From NCBI GenBank assembly GCA_037952775.1, contig JBANAY010000003.1:16368001-16432000 (forward strand): a stretch of 64,000 nucleotides of DNA, read 5' to 3'. The notes beneath the pieces are model-generated. The model made no database searches, was not told the DNA's origin, and was given only the letters and a program-made list of their open reading frames with translations. This document shows, in pieces, positions 1-13,826 of this stretch; the stretch's first letter is position 1, and each line of letters begins with the position of its first letter. Origin of the DNA: Clonostachys chloroleuca. Its lineage: Eukaryota > Ascomycota > Sordariomycetes > Hypocreales > Bionectriaceae. The translations under genes were made by a program, and so were the position numbers.

Positions 1-3000
1 GGAAAACTAATACTAAAGTTTTAGGAATAATATATAAGATTAACTAAGGAGAAACTCCTATAACTATTATAATCCCTAAGTATCCTCTAAAAGATATACC
101 TATTTTTTAAGAAGTACTAGAACCTGAGGAGTATATAAAACTTAGTATAGCTAGGAAATAATAAGAAGAAATCTAATAGATCTTCTAAGAGCTTAAGGAA
201 AAGCTTAAATAAGGGGAACTAGTCCTAGGGTTTAGACTACCTACTAAATATAAATATATATTCTGCTATACTAATAGAGTTATTCTATAAAACTCTACTG
301 AAAAAGAATAATATTAGCAGATAAGAATAGAAATTAAAGCTGAATATAGTAAGCTCTATATATATTATTAAAAAAGGATATAGGAATAATATCCAGATAT
401 ATTAGAAGAACTAGTTATTTTTAGGAATAATACTATTAGTACTATATAGCTTAGTAATAGTATATATAAGATACTAATCTGTATAAAAATAATATAGATA
501 TATAACTACCCTCTGGAATTATAGATAACCTATTATAATAACTAATACTAAGTATATTAGATAGAGAAGGCTAAGAATAATTTCTTTCTATACTCTAATA
601 GAAGAATACCTAATAAATATACTATAGAATAAATATAATAATTTATATATTAATAATAGGGTATAAAGTAATATACTATCTTTAAGGAAGACTTAGAAGA
701 ATACCCTGAAGAATATACCTATAGCAAACTACCGGTAGAATTATATACTGAACTAAGATATAAGGTTTATAAGAAGGCTAAAATCAAATTATAGTATAAG
801 AATAAGGACCTCGAAGACTAAGTAACAGCTAAATATAATAGTTAAATTAAATAATACTATAACTGGAAGTATAGGAACTACCTGGAAGCTAAAATAATAG
901 CCCTAGAACTAGCTAAATATAGTAATAATAATATAAACCCTGCTAAAATATATCTACAGTAGTATTAGCTATAAGAAGAAGAAATAAAATAATACTGCGA
1001 ATAAGATATACTATCTCTAACAGATAGTAGGGAAAGTAGTAATATAGAAGAATAAGAAATTACCTCTACTAATAAAAAAGAATAGGATAAAGCCTACTCT
1101 AATAATAGGATATCTATAATAATTAGTAAATTAAATAATTAGAAAAAGAAATATAAATAATTTATCCTTAGTTCTATAAATAAACTAAGAACCCTTATAG
1201 ATATCCTAAAATAAGTACTTAAGAATAAAGAAGAATAAGAATAGCTCGAATAATAAGTTAACTAGGTAAAAAATAATATAAACTATCTATAACAGGGCTA
1301 TAGTATAGTAAAATAATATTAAATCAGAAGACCCTAGGAGCTATAGAGGGAGGAAATTCAATTAATATTATTATAGATATTAAGATTGAGGGATACCAGC
1401 TTATAGTATAGATAGACTATAGAGTATTATATAACTATATCTTACTAATAGTAATTAACTAACTCTACTTACTATAGAGGATAAAGAAAAAGTCCTATAA
1501 TATTATAACTCCAGATAGAATATTATTTAAGTATAATAATAGAATTATTAACTCTAAGACTAATTATCTTATAACTAAAATCTAAGGGAAAGAATTTAAT
1601 ATTATATATAACTTAGTACTATTAAATTCCTATAATATTATATTAGAATTACTATAGCTATAAGATATAAACCTACTAATAAACTAGTTTACTAGCTGTA
1701 TAGAGTAGAGGGATACTCTTATAAACCTATATTAGGATTAATAGAAATTAAAATTTTATTAGATATTAGAAGAATATAATAATTCCTTAATAACTAAAAG
1801 TACTACTATAAAAACCTAAAGTAATAACTTATAATAATAAGTAGATATAGTAGTTATAGCTTTAATAGTACTATAACCTAATATACTAAAGAATCTATCC
1901 TACTAAGAATTATAATAAATAAAATAAATCTTAGGCTAAATATAAAAATTAGAATAACCCCTAGAAATAGATTTTATTAATTAGATATATATAATAAATT
2001 AATAAAAATATAACTATAATATTAAGTTTAATCTATAGTATAAATAAGTAAAAAAGGAATAACTATAAAAAGATAAAGAGAAATACTTTAAAAGGGGAAG
2101 ACTAAACTATATCCTAAAGGAATACCAGAAATATAATAAGCTATTTAAGGAAACCCTAGAAACCGGATTACTATAGTATAGCTAATAGGATCACAAAATC
2201 TCTATTATTAATAGAGGAGAACCAGCCTTCTACAAGCTCTATAACCTCACAGAACCTCAGTTATAAACACTCTATAAATATATTAATAATATATTAGCAA
2301 AAGGCTATATACAGTTATTAACTTTATCCGCAGGATACCCTATAATATTTATATCTAAAAAGAATAATAAACTCTATTTAGTTATTAACTATTACTAACT
2401 AAATAAGATTATATATAAAGACAGGATACCCTTACTGCTAATTATAGAACTCAGAGACCGGTTACAGGGCAAATAGTGGTTTACTATACTAGATCTGAAG
2501 GGAGCTTATAACCTAATATAAATAAAAGAAGGAGATAAATAGAAAATAATATTTAGAATAAAGTTTAATTTATATAAGTACCTTATTATACCCTTCGGAC
2601 TAATAAATATACCTGTAATATTCTAATAAATAATTAATTAAGTACTCCGGGAGTATTTTAATATCTTTATAGTTATATATCTTAATAATATTTTAATATT
2701 CTTAGATAATCTGGATATATATAAGGAATATATATATAAGGTCCTAAAGAAACTAGAAGATATAAATCTCCTAGTAGAACCTAAGAAAAGTTAGTTTTAT
2801 ATTAAGGAAGTTAACTTCCTAGGATATACTATTCAACCTAATAAAATATAAATAGAGAAAAGTAAAATTACTATAGTTTCCGAATAGGAGGAACTAATAA
2901 ATATTAAAGAAGTATAAGCCTTCCTCGGATTTACTAATTACTATTAATAATTTATTAAAAACTATAGGAAGATTACTATACTACTATATAATCTAATAAA

Positions 3001-4929
3001 GAAAGAAAAAGAATTTAGATAGAATTTAAAATATTAAGATATATTTAATAATATTAAGAATTATATAACCTATAAACCTATACTATAGATATTTAATCTA
3101 AATAAAAAAGTAGAACTTAAAACTAATACTTTAGATTTTATAATTAGTATATAAATTAGCTAAAGGGATAATAAAGAAAGACTATACCCTATAGTATTCT
3201 ACTCGAAGAAACTATATAGTATAGAACTTAACTACCCTATCTATAACAAAGAATTTATAGCTATTATATATATATTCAAAGAATTCGAATACTACTGCCT
3301 GGGAATATAATATAAGGTTAAAGTATATACAGACTATAAGAATATTCAGTACTTCACTATAACTTAATAACTTAATAGATAATAAATATACTATACTGAA
3401 TATTTATCTAAGTTTAACTATAAAATTATATATTAAAAAGAATTAGAAAACAGATAAGCTAATACTCTTAGCTGGAAACCTAAGTATAAATAAATAATCC
3501 CGAAAACTAACAGATAACTGTTTTTAATAAATAATAAAGGATATTTAGTATAACAAACTTTAAGTACTATACTAAAAGAAACAGTATATACTAAAGTCCA
3601 GATAGAAGCTATACTAGATATAAAAATACTGCAGTAAGATATAAGAATAGTACTTATTAAAGAAATCTATAAGTACCCGCTCTCAGAATATTAAGAAGTT
3701 AAGAAAATATTCAACAGAATAAAATAATATTATAATTACTCTAATCTATAAAAAGATATACAAACTATAGTTTCAGAATATAATACTTATATACGAATTA
3801 AATCTATAAAATATAAACTATATAGAGAACTTAAACTAGTTTTAATACCAGAATAACTATAGTAATTAATATCCTTCAACTATATTATTAAGTTACTATT
3901 ATTAATAGAACCTATAATAGGAGTATAGTATAACAGTATCTTAGTTATTATTAACAGACTTATAAAGTATAGATATTTTATTCTATATAAGGAAGTAAGT
4001 TCTATAGAAGACCTTATATATCAGTTCCTATAATATATAGTTAGTTACTATAGACTACCTAAGGAGATAATCTTAGATAGAGGAATAACTTTTACTTCTA
4101 AATTTTAGTAATTACTTATAGTATAAATAGGTACTAAATATAAGCTTTTAATAGCTTACTACCCTTAGAGCAATAGATAAACAGAATATTTAAACCAGAT
4201 ATTAGAATAATACTTATAAGTATATATTAACTATAAATAAGATAATTAGGTATAATTATTACCTATAGTACAGATTATATATAATAGTTTAGTATAAGAA
4301 TCTACCTAGCTTATACCTATATATACAAACTATAGTTATAAACTAGAATTCCAGAATTAATAAATACTTAATAGACTAGATATACCTACTGCTATACTTA
4401 TAAAGGAAATATTATACTTATTATATATAGAAATAAAGATAGAATTAGAATTTATCTAAGAAAAAATAAAGAAATACTATAATAAAATAAAATTAAAGGG
4501 ACTAATCTTAAAGGAGGGAGATAAAGTCTATCTACTTTATAAAAATATTATAATAATATAACTAAGTAATAAATTAGATTATAAAAAACTTAAACTATTT
4601 AAAATTAAGAATAAAAAATCAGATACTAACTATAAACTATTACTACTAGATATAATATATATCTACCCAGTTTTTTATATCTTATTACTTAAAAAAGTAT
4701 TAGAAAATACTCCGGATTAAGACTATCTAATTAAGATCTATAAAGAAGAATATAAATTAGAAAAAATACTAAAGAAAGAAGTTAGAAATAGATAAATATT
4801 TTACTTTATTAAATAGAAGGGATATACTAATAATAATAATATCTAGGAACCTACTAAATACTTAAAAAACTATTAGAAGCTTATCTAATAGTATTACTAG
4901 GCCTAGAAATACCTATCCTAATAAACTAA

Positions 4930-5440
4930 GAAGGGGAAAGCTTTATATCCTCTTAAAGAAATACCGGATTAATCTCAATCTCTAAGAAAACAGACTCAGA
5001 TAAAAGAGTAACTTCTAAAGAAGAAGCTACCTTATAAGCTATCTCTTCTGCCTCCTTCTTCTCAATACGCTTAAGCTCTTTAATACTATTAATACTATAA
5101 GATACTACTTGTATTATTTTATTAAGCTATAATTTCTTTTATTAATAAAGATATTAAATTTTTATATTTATAAGCTAATACTACTCCTCTACTACCTCGA
5201 GCTCAGACTTAAGTTTTCTATACTAATCAGCGATCTGATACAGCTAGCTAGGAGTTAGACCCTGAGCATTATAACAGGCTTAATTATTTTTAATATAGTA
5301 GAAATACCTCAATAAAGAACCTTCAGATCTAAAACACTTATAGCTATATACTTTACAGTAGCTATACTCTATCTTTATTATAAAAGGATTAAGTAGGATA
5401 GTATTAATTAAAGAATTATATTAAACAGTCTTCTTATAAA
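4930..5440 (-). pseudogene. Antisense ORF remnant at 3' end of gypsy copy A: Cys-cluster plus coiled-coil protein
   Basis: Read on the - strand, opposite to pol, this stretch gives a protein-like run: a Cys/Tyr-rich segment, then charged helical sequence containing KLKSELEVVEEQYQL and KELKRIEKKEAEEIAYK, broken only by TAG/TAA at likely former CAG/CAA codons. RIP turns TGC/TGT into TAC/TAT, so several tyrosines may be former cysteines. The pattern resembles small zinc-cluster/coiled-coil proteins often seen beside fungal gypsy elements. That resemblance is from memory of such sequences; no function is known to me. An analogous remnant sits in copy B at about 6950-7450. Confidence 0.45.
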
Positions 5441-5570
5441 GAGATTTCTATATACAGTCAGATATTATTCCAGGAAGTACAAAGGAATAACAGGAGGAAG
5501 TTAGTATACTTACCTACTAGGCTGCTAAATCTAGTCTTAAGAATATAACTAACAGAGAGGGGATATTATA

Positions 5571-5926
5571 TTATAAATTTAACTAATATATACTATTATA
5601 TATAGACCCTACTTTTTCTCTCTAATTATACCTGGATTATTCGGATCTTATAATAATCCTTATAATCCTTAAATCCAGATTATTACTAAGTATTAATAAT
5701 CCCCTAGTATATATATATATTTATTTTACTAGGTAGAATACTCTTTTAGACAGTTATTAATAATATTATCTATATATCTATTATTACTAGCTCTATAATA
5801 CTCATATATTAATAGTAACTTATATTGTATAGCCTAAGATAACCTGATTGTACTACTCAGAATAATACTCTGATTAGTTTAACCCTGACCTACCCTAGAC
5901 CCCGTCCAGTGTAAGTCATCTAACCA
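5571..5926 (+). repeat. 3' LTR of gypsy copy A (partial or variant form)
   Basis: The 356 bp are the reverse complement of the left two thirds of the long LTR at 31409-31932 and share their terminal ~200 bp with both LTRs of copy B. The right end is ...GTAAGTCATCTAACCA, giving a CA terminus. A purine-rich AGAGAGGGGA sits directly before the left boundary, as expected of a polypurine tract. About 150 bp present at the other end of the 31409-31932 LTR are missing here. Confidence 0.65.
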
Positions 5927-6314
5927 TCATATATCTATATCGGGCACTTCATAATACTATCTAATCTCAGTATTAAAGTTAACTCAACGCTAACTATCTT
6001 CTAGGGGCCTTTATCAAGGATTATACTTTATTCCGATATAACCTTGCCTTCTAAAATAGTCTCCTAGTTAGTAGAGTTATTCTTGAATTTTTAGAGTAGT
6101 ATTATAATACTGTTCTATGCCTGGATGTCCTGCTGGAAGGCGGTCCTTGTATAACTAATTTTATTAACTACTTATACTTAAAAGAGTACTATATCAGTCT
6201 TGACAATAGAGATATAAGGAATAATTCGATTAATAGATACTTCTTTACTAACTTAAAGGCTGTTAAATAGAGTACTCTTATACTCTACCGACCGATGTTA
6301 CCTGATAGATATAA
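5927..6314. other. Spacer between two tail-to-tail gypsy copies
   Basis: About 390 bp of moderately AT-rich sequence separate the 3' LTRs of copies A and B, which point toward each other. I see no ORF, RNA gene or family motif. It may be a relic of the DNA into which both elements inserted. Confidence 0.4.
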
Positions 6315-6684
6315 CAGTTAGTTGACTTACACTAGACAGGGTCTAGGGTAGGTTAGGGTTAATCTAATCAGAGTATTATTCTGAGTAATATGATCAGGTT
6401 ATCTTAGGCTATATAATATAAGTTACTATTAATATATAAGTATTATAGAGCTAGTAATAATAGATATATAGATAATATTATTAATAACTATCTAAAAGAG
6501 TATCTAAGCTATAGAAATAAATATATATATATAATAGTATATTTACTAGAGTATTTATAATAGTCTTTACTTAAAACTTTACTTTAGAAAAGTAAAGTTA
6601 CTCTTATTAGTTACTAAGGTAGATTAGTACTATCTATCTTATATATAACTTTCTATAGCCTAAAGGAGGCCTTTAGTTATAATA
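6315..6684 (-). repeat. 3' LTR of gypsy copy B
   Basis: This copy matches 13457-13826 almost base for base apart from transitions. Both share GATATATAGATAATATTATT and the AAAGTAAAGT block near the end. It lacks a ~165-bp internal segment present in the LTR at 31409-31932. Boundaries come from alignment by eye. Confidence 0.8.
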
Positions 6685-6688
6685 TAAT

Positions 6689-6700
6689 ACTCCCTCCCTA
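6689..6700 (-). other. Polypurine tract of gypsy copy B
   Basis: On the - strand the bases just before the 3' LTR read TAGGGAGGGAG, a purine run placed exactly where plus-strand DNA synthesis is primed in LTR retrotransposons. The call rests on position and composition. Confidence 0.6.
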
Positions 6701-6949
6701 TTAGTCTTATCTCTAAGGCTATTTTATTATAATATATTATTAATATATATACTTAATCCTATATTCATTTTATATAGTAATTACTTATTAATAAAATATC
6801 TAGCTATATATTAAAATAAAAGAAATCTGAATTAGTATATAATTATATCTAAAAGTCAGAGTATATTATTATATATAGTTTTAAAGTTCTTCTATATTTC
6901 TATTATATTAAGAAGAATACTTTATATATTATTATTCTGAATATTAGTT

Positions 6950-7450
6950 ATTATATAACTTATTATTATTTAAGCTATTTATATAATTATTTATAATCTC
7001 TAATATTATTAAGTAAGTATATTTTTATAGCTAGTATTATTATAACTATTAACTTATATAGTTAAGAAAATTAATAAGGAGTTTTCTTATCTTAAGAATA
7101 AAGAGTTCTAAGCTAAGATAATATTAGCTAAAGCTTTTATATAAATTTCTTATTTATAGAAAATATAGAAGCAGCTTTATAAGAAGGATATAGAGATACT
7201 AAAAAAGGGTCTAAATAATATAGAAGTATTAGAAAAGGAGAAATAAAAAAAAGCAGAGGAGAAAAACTATTAGGAGGAATTAGAGTATATTCAGACTTAA
7301 GAGAATAAATTAGTATTCTAAATCCAAAGTACTTATACTATAGAGGTAGTTAATTTTTCTAGTTTCTCCTTTAATCCTTCTATAGAGGATCTTTTTAGTA
7401 ATATTACTTAAGGCAGTATTACTAATCCTTCTTCTTCCAGTAGAATTAGC
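6950..7450 (+). pseudogene. Antisense ORF remnant at 3' end of gypsy copy B
   Basis: The + strand, antisense to this element's pol, reads as a protein-like run: a tyrosine-rich segment (possibly former cysteines after RIP), then a charged helical part with KKDIEILKKGLNNIEVLEKEK and EELEYIQT, ending in a Ser-rich tail (NPSSSSR). Stops are at former CAG/CAA-type codons. It sits in the same position and antisense orientation as the remnant in copy A. Function is unknown; it could also be chance, but the amino-acid texture differs sharply from surrounding decayed frames. Confidence 0.45.
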
Positions 7451-10400
7451 AGATAAGCTACTAATAGTTCTTTAGATATTTAGCAGGTTCCTAGGTATTA
7501 TTATTATCAGTATATCCCTTCTATTTAATAAAGTAAAATATTTATTTATTTCTAATTTCCCTCTTTAGTATTTTTTCTAGCTTATATTCTTCTTTATAGA
7601 CCTTAATTAGATAGTCTTAATTTAAAGTATTTTCTAGTATTTTTTTAAGTAATAAAATATAAAAAACTAGGTAAATATATATTATATCTAGTAGTAATAG
7701 TTTATAGTTAGTATCTAATTTTTTATTCTTAATTTTAAATAGTCTAAGTTTTTTATAATCTAATTTATTACTTAGTTATATTATTATAATATTTTTATAA
7801 AGTAGATAGACTTTATCTCCCCCTTTAAGATTAATCTCTTTAATCTTATTTTATTATAATATTTTTTTATTCTTTCTTAGATAAATTCTAATTCTGTTTT
7901 TATTTCTATATATAATAAATATAATATTTCTTTTATAAGTATAGTAGTAGGTATATCCAGTCTATTAAGTATTTATTAGTTCTAGAATTCCAGTTTATAA
8001 TTATAGTTTATATATATAGATATAAGCTAGATAGATTCTTATACTAAACTATTATATATAATTTATACTATAGGTAATAATTATATTTAATTATCTTATT
8101 TATCATTAATATATATTTATAAATATTATTCTAATATTTAGTTTAAATATTCTATTTATCTATTACTCTAGGGGTAGTAAGCTATTAAAAGCTTATACTT
8201 AGTATCTATTTATACTATAAGTAATTACTAAAATTTAGAGGTAAAAGTTATTCCTCTATCTGAGATTATCTCTTTAGGTAGTCTATAGTAACTAACTATA
8301 TATTATAGGAATTAGTATATAAGGTCTTCTATAGAGCTTATCTTCTTATATAGAATAAAATATCTATACTTTATAAGTCTATTAATAATAACTAGGATAC
8401 TATTATACTATACTCCTATTATAGGTTCTATTAATAATAGTAGCTTAATAATATAATTAAAGAATATTAATTACTATAATTATTCTAGTATTAAAACTAG
8501 TTTAAGTTCTCTATATAGTTTATATCTTATAGATTTAATTTATATATAAGTATTATATTCTGAAACTATAGTTTATATATCTTTTTATAGACTAGAGTAA
8601 TTATAATATTATCTTATCCTATTAAATATTTTCTTAACTCCTTAATATCCTAAGAGTAGGTACTTATAGATTTCTTTAATAAGTACTATTCTTATATCTT
8701 ATTATAGTATTTTTATATCTAGTATAGCTTCTATCTAGACTTTAATATATACTATTTCTCTTAATATAGTACCTAAAGTTTATTATACTAAATATCCTTT
8801 ATTATTTATTAAAAATAATTATTTATTAGTTTTTAGAATTATTTATTTATACTCAGGTTTCTAGCTAAGAATATTAGCTCTTCTATTTTCTAATTCTTTT
8901 TAATATATAATTTTATAGTTAAACTTAGATAAATATTTAGTATAGTATATTTATTATCTATTAAGTTATTAAGTTATAGTAAAGTACTAAATATTCTTAT
9001 AGTCTATATATATTTTAACCTTATATTATATTCCCAGATAGTAGTATTTAAATTCTTTAAATATATATATAATAGCTATAAATTCCTTATTATAGATAGG
9101 GTAATTAAGTTCTATACTATATAGTTTCTTCAAGTAGAATACTATAGGGTATAATCTTCCTTTATTATTCCTTTAGCTAATTTATATACTAATTATAAAA
9201 TCTAAAGTATTAGTTTTAAGTTCTACTTCTTTATTTAAATTAAATATCTATAGTATAGGTTTATAGGTTATATAATTCTTAATATTATTAAACATATTCT
9301 AATATTTTAAATTTTATTAAAATTCTTTTTCTTTCTTTATTAGATTATATAGTAGTATAATAATCTTCCTATAGTTCTTAATAAATTATTAGTAGTAATT
9401 AGTAAATCTAAGGAAAGCTTATACTTCTTTAATATTTATTAGTTCTTTCTATTTAGAAACTATAGTAATTTTACTTTTTTCTATTTATATTTTATTAGGT
9501 TAAATAGTATATCCTAGGAAGTTAATTTCCTTAATATAAAACTAACTTTTCTTAGGTTCTATTAGGAGATTTATATCCTCTAGTTTCTTTAGAACCTTAT
9601 ATATATATTCCTTATATATATTCAGATTATCTAAGAATATTAAAATATTATTAAAATATATAACTATAAAGATATTAAGATACTCCTAGAGTACTTAATT
9701 AATTATTTATTAGAATATTATAAGTATATTTATTAGTTTAAAGAGTATAATAAGGTACTTATATAAACTAAACTTTATTCTAAATACTATTTTCTATTTA
9801 TCTCTTTCTTTTATTTATATTAAGTTATAAGCTCCCTTTAGATTTAGTATAATAAACTACTATTTACCCTATAACCAGTCTCTAAGTTCTATAATTAGTA
9901 ATAAGGGTATCCTATCTTTATATATAATCTTATTTAGCTAGTAATAGTTAATAATTAAACAGAGTTTACTATTTTTCTTAGATATAAATATTATAGGGTA
10001 TCCTATAGATAAAGTTAATAACTATATATAGTCTTTTACTAATATATTATTAAGGTATTTATAGAGTATTTATAACTAAGGTTCTATAAGGTTATAGAGT
10101 TTATAGAAAACTAGTTCTTCTCTATTAATAATAGAAATTTTATAATCCTATTAGCTATACTATAGTAATCCGGTTTCTAGAGTTTCTTTAAATAACTTAT
10201 TATATTTCTAGTATTTCTTTAGGATATAATCTAGTTTTCCTTTTTTAAGATATTTCTCTTTATCTTTTTATAGTTATTCTTTTCTTACTTATTTATACTA
10301 TAGATTAAACTTAATATTATAGTTATATTTTTATTAATTTATTATATATATCTAATTAATAAAATCTATTTCTAGGGATTATTCTAACTTTTATATCTAG

Positions 10401-13400
10401 CCTAAGATTTATTTTATTTATTATAATTCTTAGCAGGATAAATTCTTTAGTATACTAGATTATAGTACTATTAAGACTATAACTACTATATCTACTTATT
10501 ATTATAAGTTATTATTTTAGTTTTTTATAGTAGTACTTTTAGTTATTAAGGAATTATTATATTCTTCTAATATTTAATAAAATTTTAATTTTTATTAATC
10601 CTAATATAGGTTTATAAGAGTATTTTTCTACTCTATATAGCTAGTAAACTAATCTATTAATAGGTTTATATTTTATAGCTATAATAATCCTAATATAATA
10701 TTATAGGAATTTAATAGTACTAGATTATATATAATATTAAATTTTTTCCTTTAGATTTTAATTATAAGGTAATTAGTCTTAGAGTTAATAATTCTATTAT
10801 TATATTTAAATAATATTCTATCCAGAGTTATAATATTATAGAACTTTTTCTTTATTCTCTATAGTAAGTAGAGTTAGTTAATTACTACTAGTAAGATATA
10901 GTTATATAATATTCTATAGTTTATCTATACTATAAGCTAATATTCCTTAATCTTAATATCTATAATAATATTAATTAAATTTCCTCTCTCTATAGCTCCT
11001 AGGGTTTTTTAATTTAATATTATTTTATTATATTATAGCCCTATTATAGATAGTTTATATTATTTTTTATCTAGTTAATTTATTATTTAAGCTATTCTTA
11101 CTCTTCTTTATTCTTAGATATTTATTTTAGAATATCTATAAGAGTTCTTAATTTATCTATAGAACTAAGGATAAATTATTTATATTTCTTTTTCTAATTA
11201 TTCAGTTTATTAATTATTATAGATATCCTATTATTAAAGTAGGCTTTATCCTATTCTTTTTTATTAATAAAGATAATTTCTTACTCCTCTGTATTACTAC
11301 TTTCTTTACTATCTATTAGAGATAGTATACTTTATTTATAGTATTATCTAATTTCCTCTTTCTATAGTTATATTTTAGTAGGGTTTATATTATTATTACT
11401 ATATTTAGCTAGTTTTAGTATTATTATTTTAGCTTCTAGGTAGTTTCTATACTTCTAGTTATAGTATTATTTAATTCAGCTATTATACTTAGCTATTATC
11501 TAATCTTTAAGGTTCTTATTTTTATACTATAGTTTAATCTTAGCTTTCTTATAAACCTTATACCTTAGCTCAGGATATAATTCAGCTAGTAGTTTACTAT
11601 AGATATATTCCTTAGAGTATTTTTCTAGATCTTCTTTAAAGATAATATACTACTTTATACTATATTACTAGTATATAAATTATTATATCTATTCTATAGT
11701 ATATTTATTAGGTATTCTTCTATTAGGATATAGGAAGAAATTATTCTTAGCTTTCTCTATCTAATATACTTAGTATTAATTATTATAGTAGGTTATCTAT
11801 AATTCCAGAAGGTAATTATATATCTATATTATCTCTATATAGATCAGTATTTTATATATACTATTACCGAGCTATATAGTACTAATAGTATTATTCCTAA
11901 AAATAACTAATTCTTCTAATATATCTAGATATTATTCCTATATCCTCTTTTAATAATATATATAGAGTTTATTATATTTAGCTTTAATTTCTATCTTTAT
12001 CTATTAATATTATTTCTTTTTAGTAGAGTTTTATAGAATAACTCTATTAGTATAATAGAATATATATTTATATTTAGTAGGTAGTTTAAATCCTAGAACT
12101 AGTTCCCCTTATTTAAGCTTTTCCTTAAGCTCTTAGAAGATTTATTAGATTTCTTCTTATTATTTCCTAGTTATACTGAGTTTTATATACTCCTCAGGTT
12201 CTAATACTTCTTAGAAAATAAGTATATCTTTTAAAGGGTATTTAGAAATTATAATAATTATAAGAGTTTCCTTTCAGTTAATTTTATATATTATTCCTAA
12301 AACTTTAATATTAGTTTTCCTAATTACTCCTAATTACTTCTTACTATCTTTAGTAGGTTTTTAATCTTTCTTCTTATCTTTCTTAAGTTCTAGATATTAG
12401 GGTAAAATATATCTAATCTTATTATAGTTATAGTATTTATATTTCTCTATAGCTCCTAGCTCTATAGGCCCTATATATATCCTAGAGGCTATATTATACT
12501 ACTATTATAGTTTTCTAGTATTAGTAAAATAGATTATCTTTCTATTATAGGTTTACTAATAGTATTACTAGTTATTAATTCTTATAGCTATTATTATATA
12601 TTTATAAATACTTTTTAACCTATCTTTCTTATATAGTTCTTCTTAAACTTCCTTCTTAAATTAGTTAAAGTAGTAAGATATAGTATATTCCTTATCCTAT
12701 TTAGTCTTAGCTAGTAACTAGAGATAGTAAGTACTAAAGATTAAATATAATCCTTTCTATATAAGTATATTAATCTTATATTCTACCTTATACTTCTTAT
12801 TTTATATACTAAAGGTTTACTTAAAAACTTCTATAAAATAATTAAAACTTATTATAATATTAATAGTATATTAGCTTCTTTATTTACTAAGGTATTCCCT
12901 TATAATAAATTTAAACTAATTAAGTATAACTCCTTTAAGTTATAAGTAGGTATATATAATCTTCCTTTTACTAGTATTAAATATAATAGAAAAGTAATTA
13001 AAGTATACTTAGAGTTAAATTATAAATCTCTAAAGTTTATCTTAGGTTCTATTAAATATCTTAAGTAGTAGTAGCTTAAATAGTTATTCTAGCTCTCTTC
13101 CTTAAATAGTAGTTATAGCTTAAGCCTGGAGATTAGTATATATAGTAGCTTATTATACTATAATAGCTATTATATTAGCCAGCTCCTCGCAGGTATCCGT
13201 AAGATATATATAGAGTTAGTTAATTTAGTCTTATAGAAGCTATATTTCCTTAGTATAGTTATTATTATCCTTACTACTATTATTATTATCCTTATCTATA
13301 GTATTATCCTTAATAGTTAGAGTAGGTAGATTATTATTAGCAGTAGGAGTATACTATTACTAGGCTTAAGGTACTACAGTAGCTATAATATCTTCTTTAT

Positions 13401-13456
13401 TATTATATAGTAATTAAGATAAGGTAATTAGCTAAATAAGAGTTATTAATATATAA

Positions 13457-13826
13457 TAGTTAGTTAACTTATACTAGATAGGATCTAGGGTAGGTTAGAG
13501 TTAATCTAATTAGAGTATTATTCTAAGTAGTATAATTAGATTATTTTAGGCTATATAATATAAATTACTATTAATATATAAGTATTATAGAGCTAGTAAT
13601 AATAGATATATAGATAATATTATTAATAACTATCTAAAAGAGTATTTAAGCTATAGAAATAAATATATATATATAATAGTATATTTACTAGAGTATTTAT
13701 AATAGTTTTTACTTAAGACTTTACTTTAGAAAAGTAAAGTCACCCTTATTAGTTGCTAAGGTAGATTAGTACTATCTACCTTATATATAACTTCCTGCGG
13801 CCTGAAGGAGGTCTTTATTTATAATA
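13457..13826 (-). repeat. 5' LTR of gypsy copy B
   Basis: Direct repeat of 6315-6684, of equal length and differing mainly by C/T and G/A transitions. Its outer end retains TTCCTGCGGCCTGAAGGAGG, less decayed than in the partner LTR. Confidence 0.8.

Larger units (their letters stand above)
1..5926 (+). mobile_element. Ty3/gypsy chromovirus retrotransposon, copy A, RIP-decayed, 5' end outside window
   Basis: A long AT-rich stretch whose + strand still reads as a gypsy polyprotein once frequent TAG/TAA codons are read as mutated CAG/CAA/TGG. Visible in order: an aspartic protease remnant near 1370-1450 (an IDSGA-like motif now reading IDYRV); reverse transcriptase at about 2250-2950, with an LNKI...RIPLL stretch near 2400 and the catalytic YLDD box decayed to YLNN near 2678; an RNase H remnant near 3110; the integrase core at about 3930-4330; and a C-terminal chromodomain (KGYT...EPTKYLKN) at about 4810-4875. 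The chromodomain places it among chromoviruses. The order protease-RT-RNaseH-integrase is that of Ty3/gypsy, not copia. The start corresponds to mid-gag of copy B (about 12330 on the - strand), so roughly 1.5 kb lies beyond the window. No frame is intact; the copy is dead. Confidence 0.9.
6315..13826 (-). mobile_element. Ty3/gypsy chromovirus retrotransposon, copy B, complete structure, RIP-decayed
   Basis: This 7.5-kb element lies on the - strand between two direct LTRs (6315-6684 and 13457-13826, both about 370 bp). Its internal part is the same family as copy A in opposite orientation: the reverse transcriptase block appears mirrored around 9600-10000, and the chromodomain segment around 7470-7560. 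Reading on the - strand the order is 5' LTR, gag (about 13400-11600), protease, RT, RNase H, integrase, chromodomain, 3' LTR. A polypurine tract (GGGAGGG on the - strand, 6689-6700) abuts the 3' LTR. Every frame is riddled with TAA/TAG, the signature of RIP. I could not recognise a clean target-site duplication. Confidence 0.9.
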
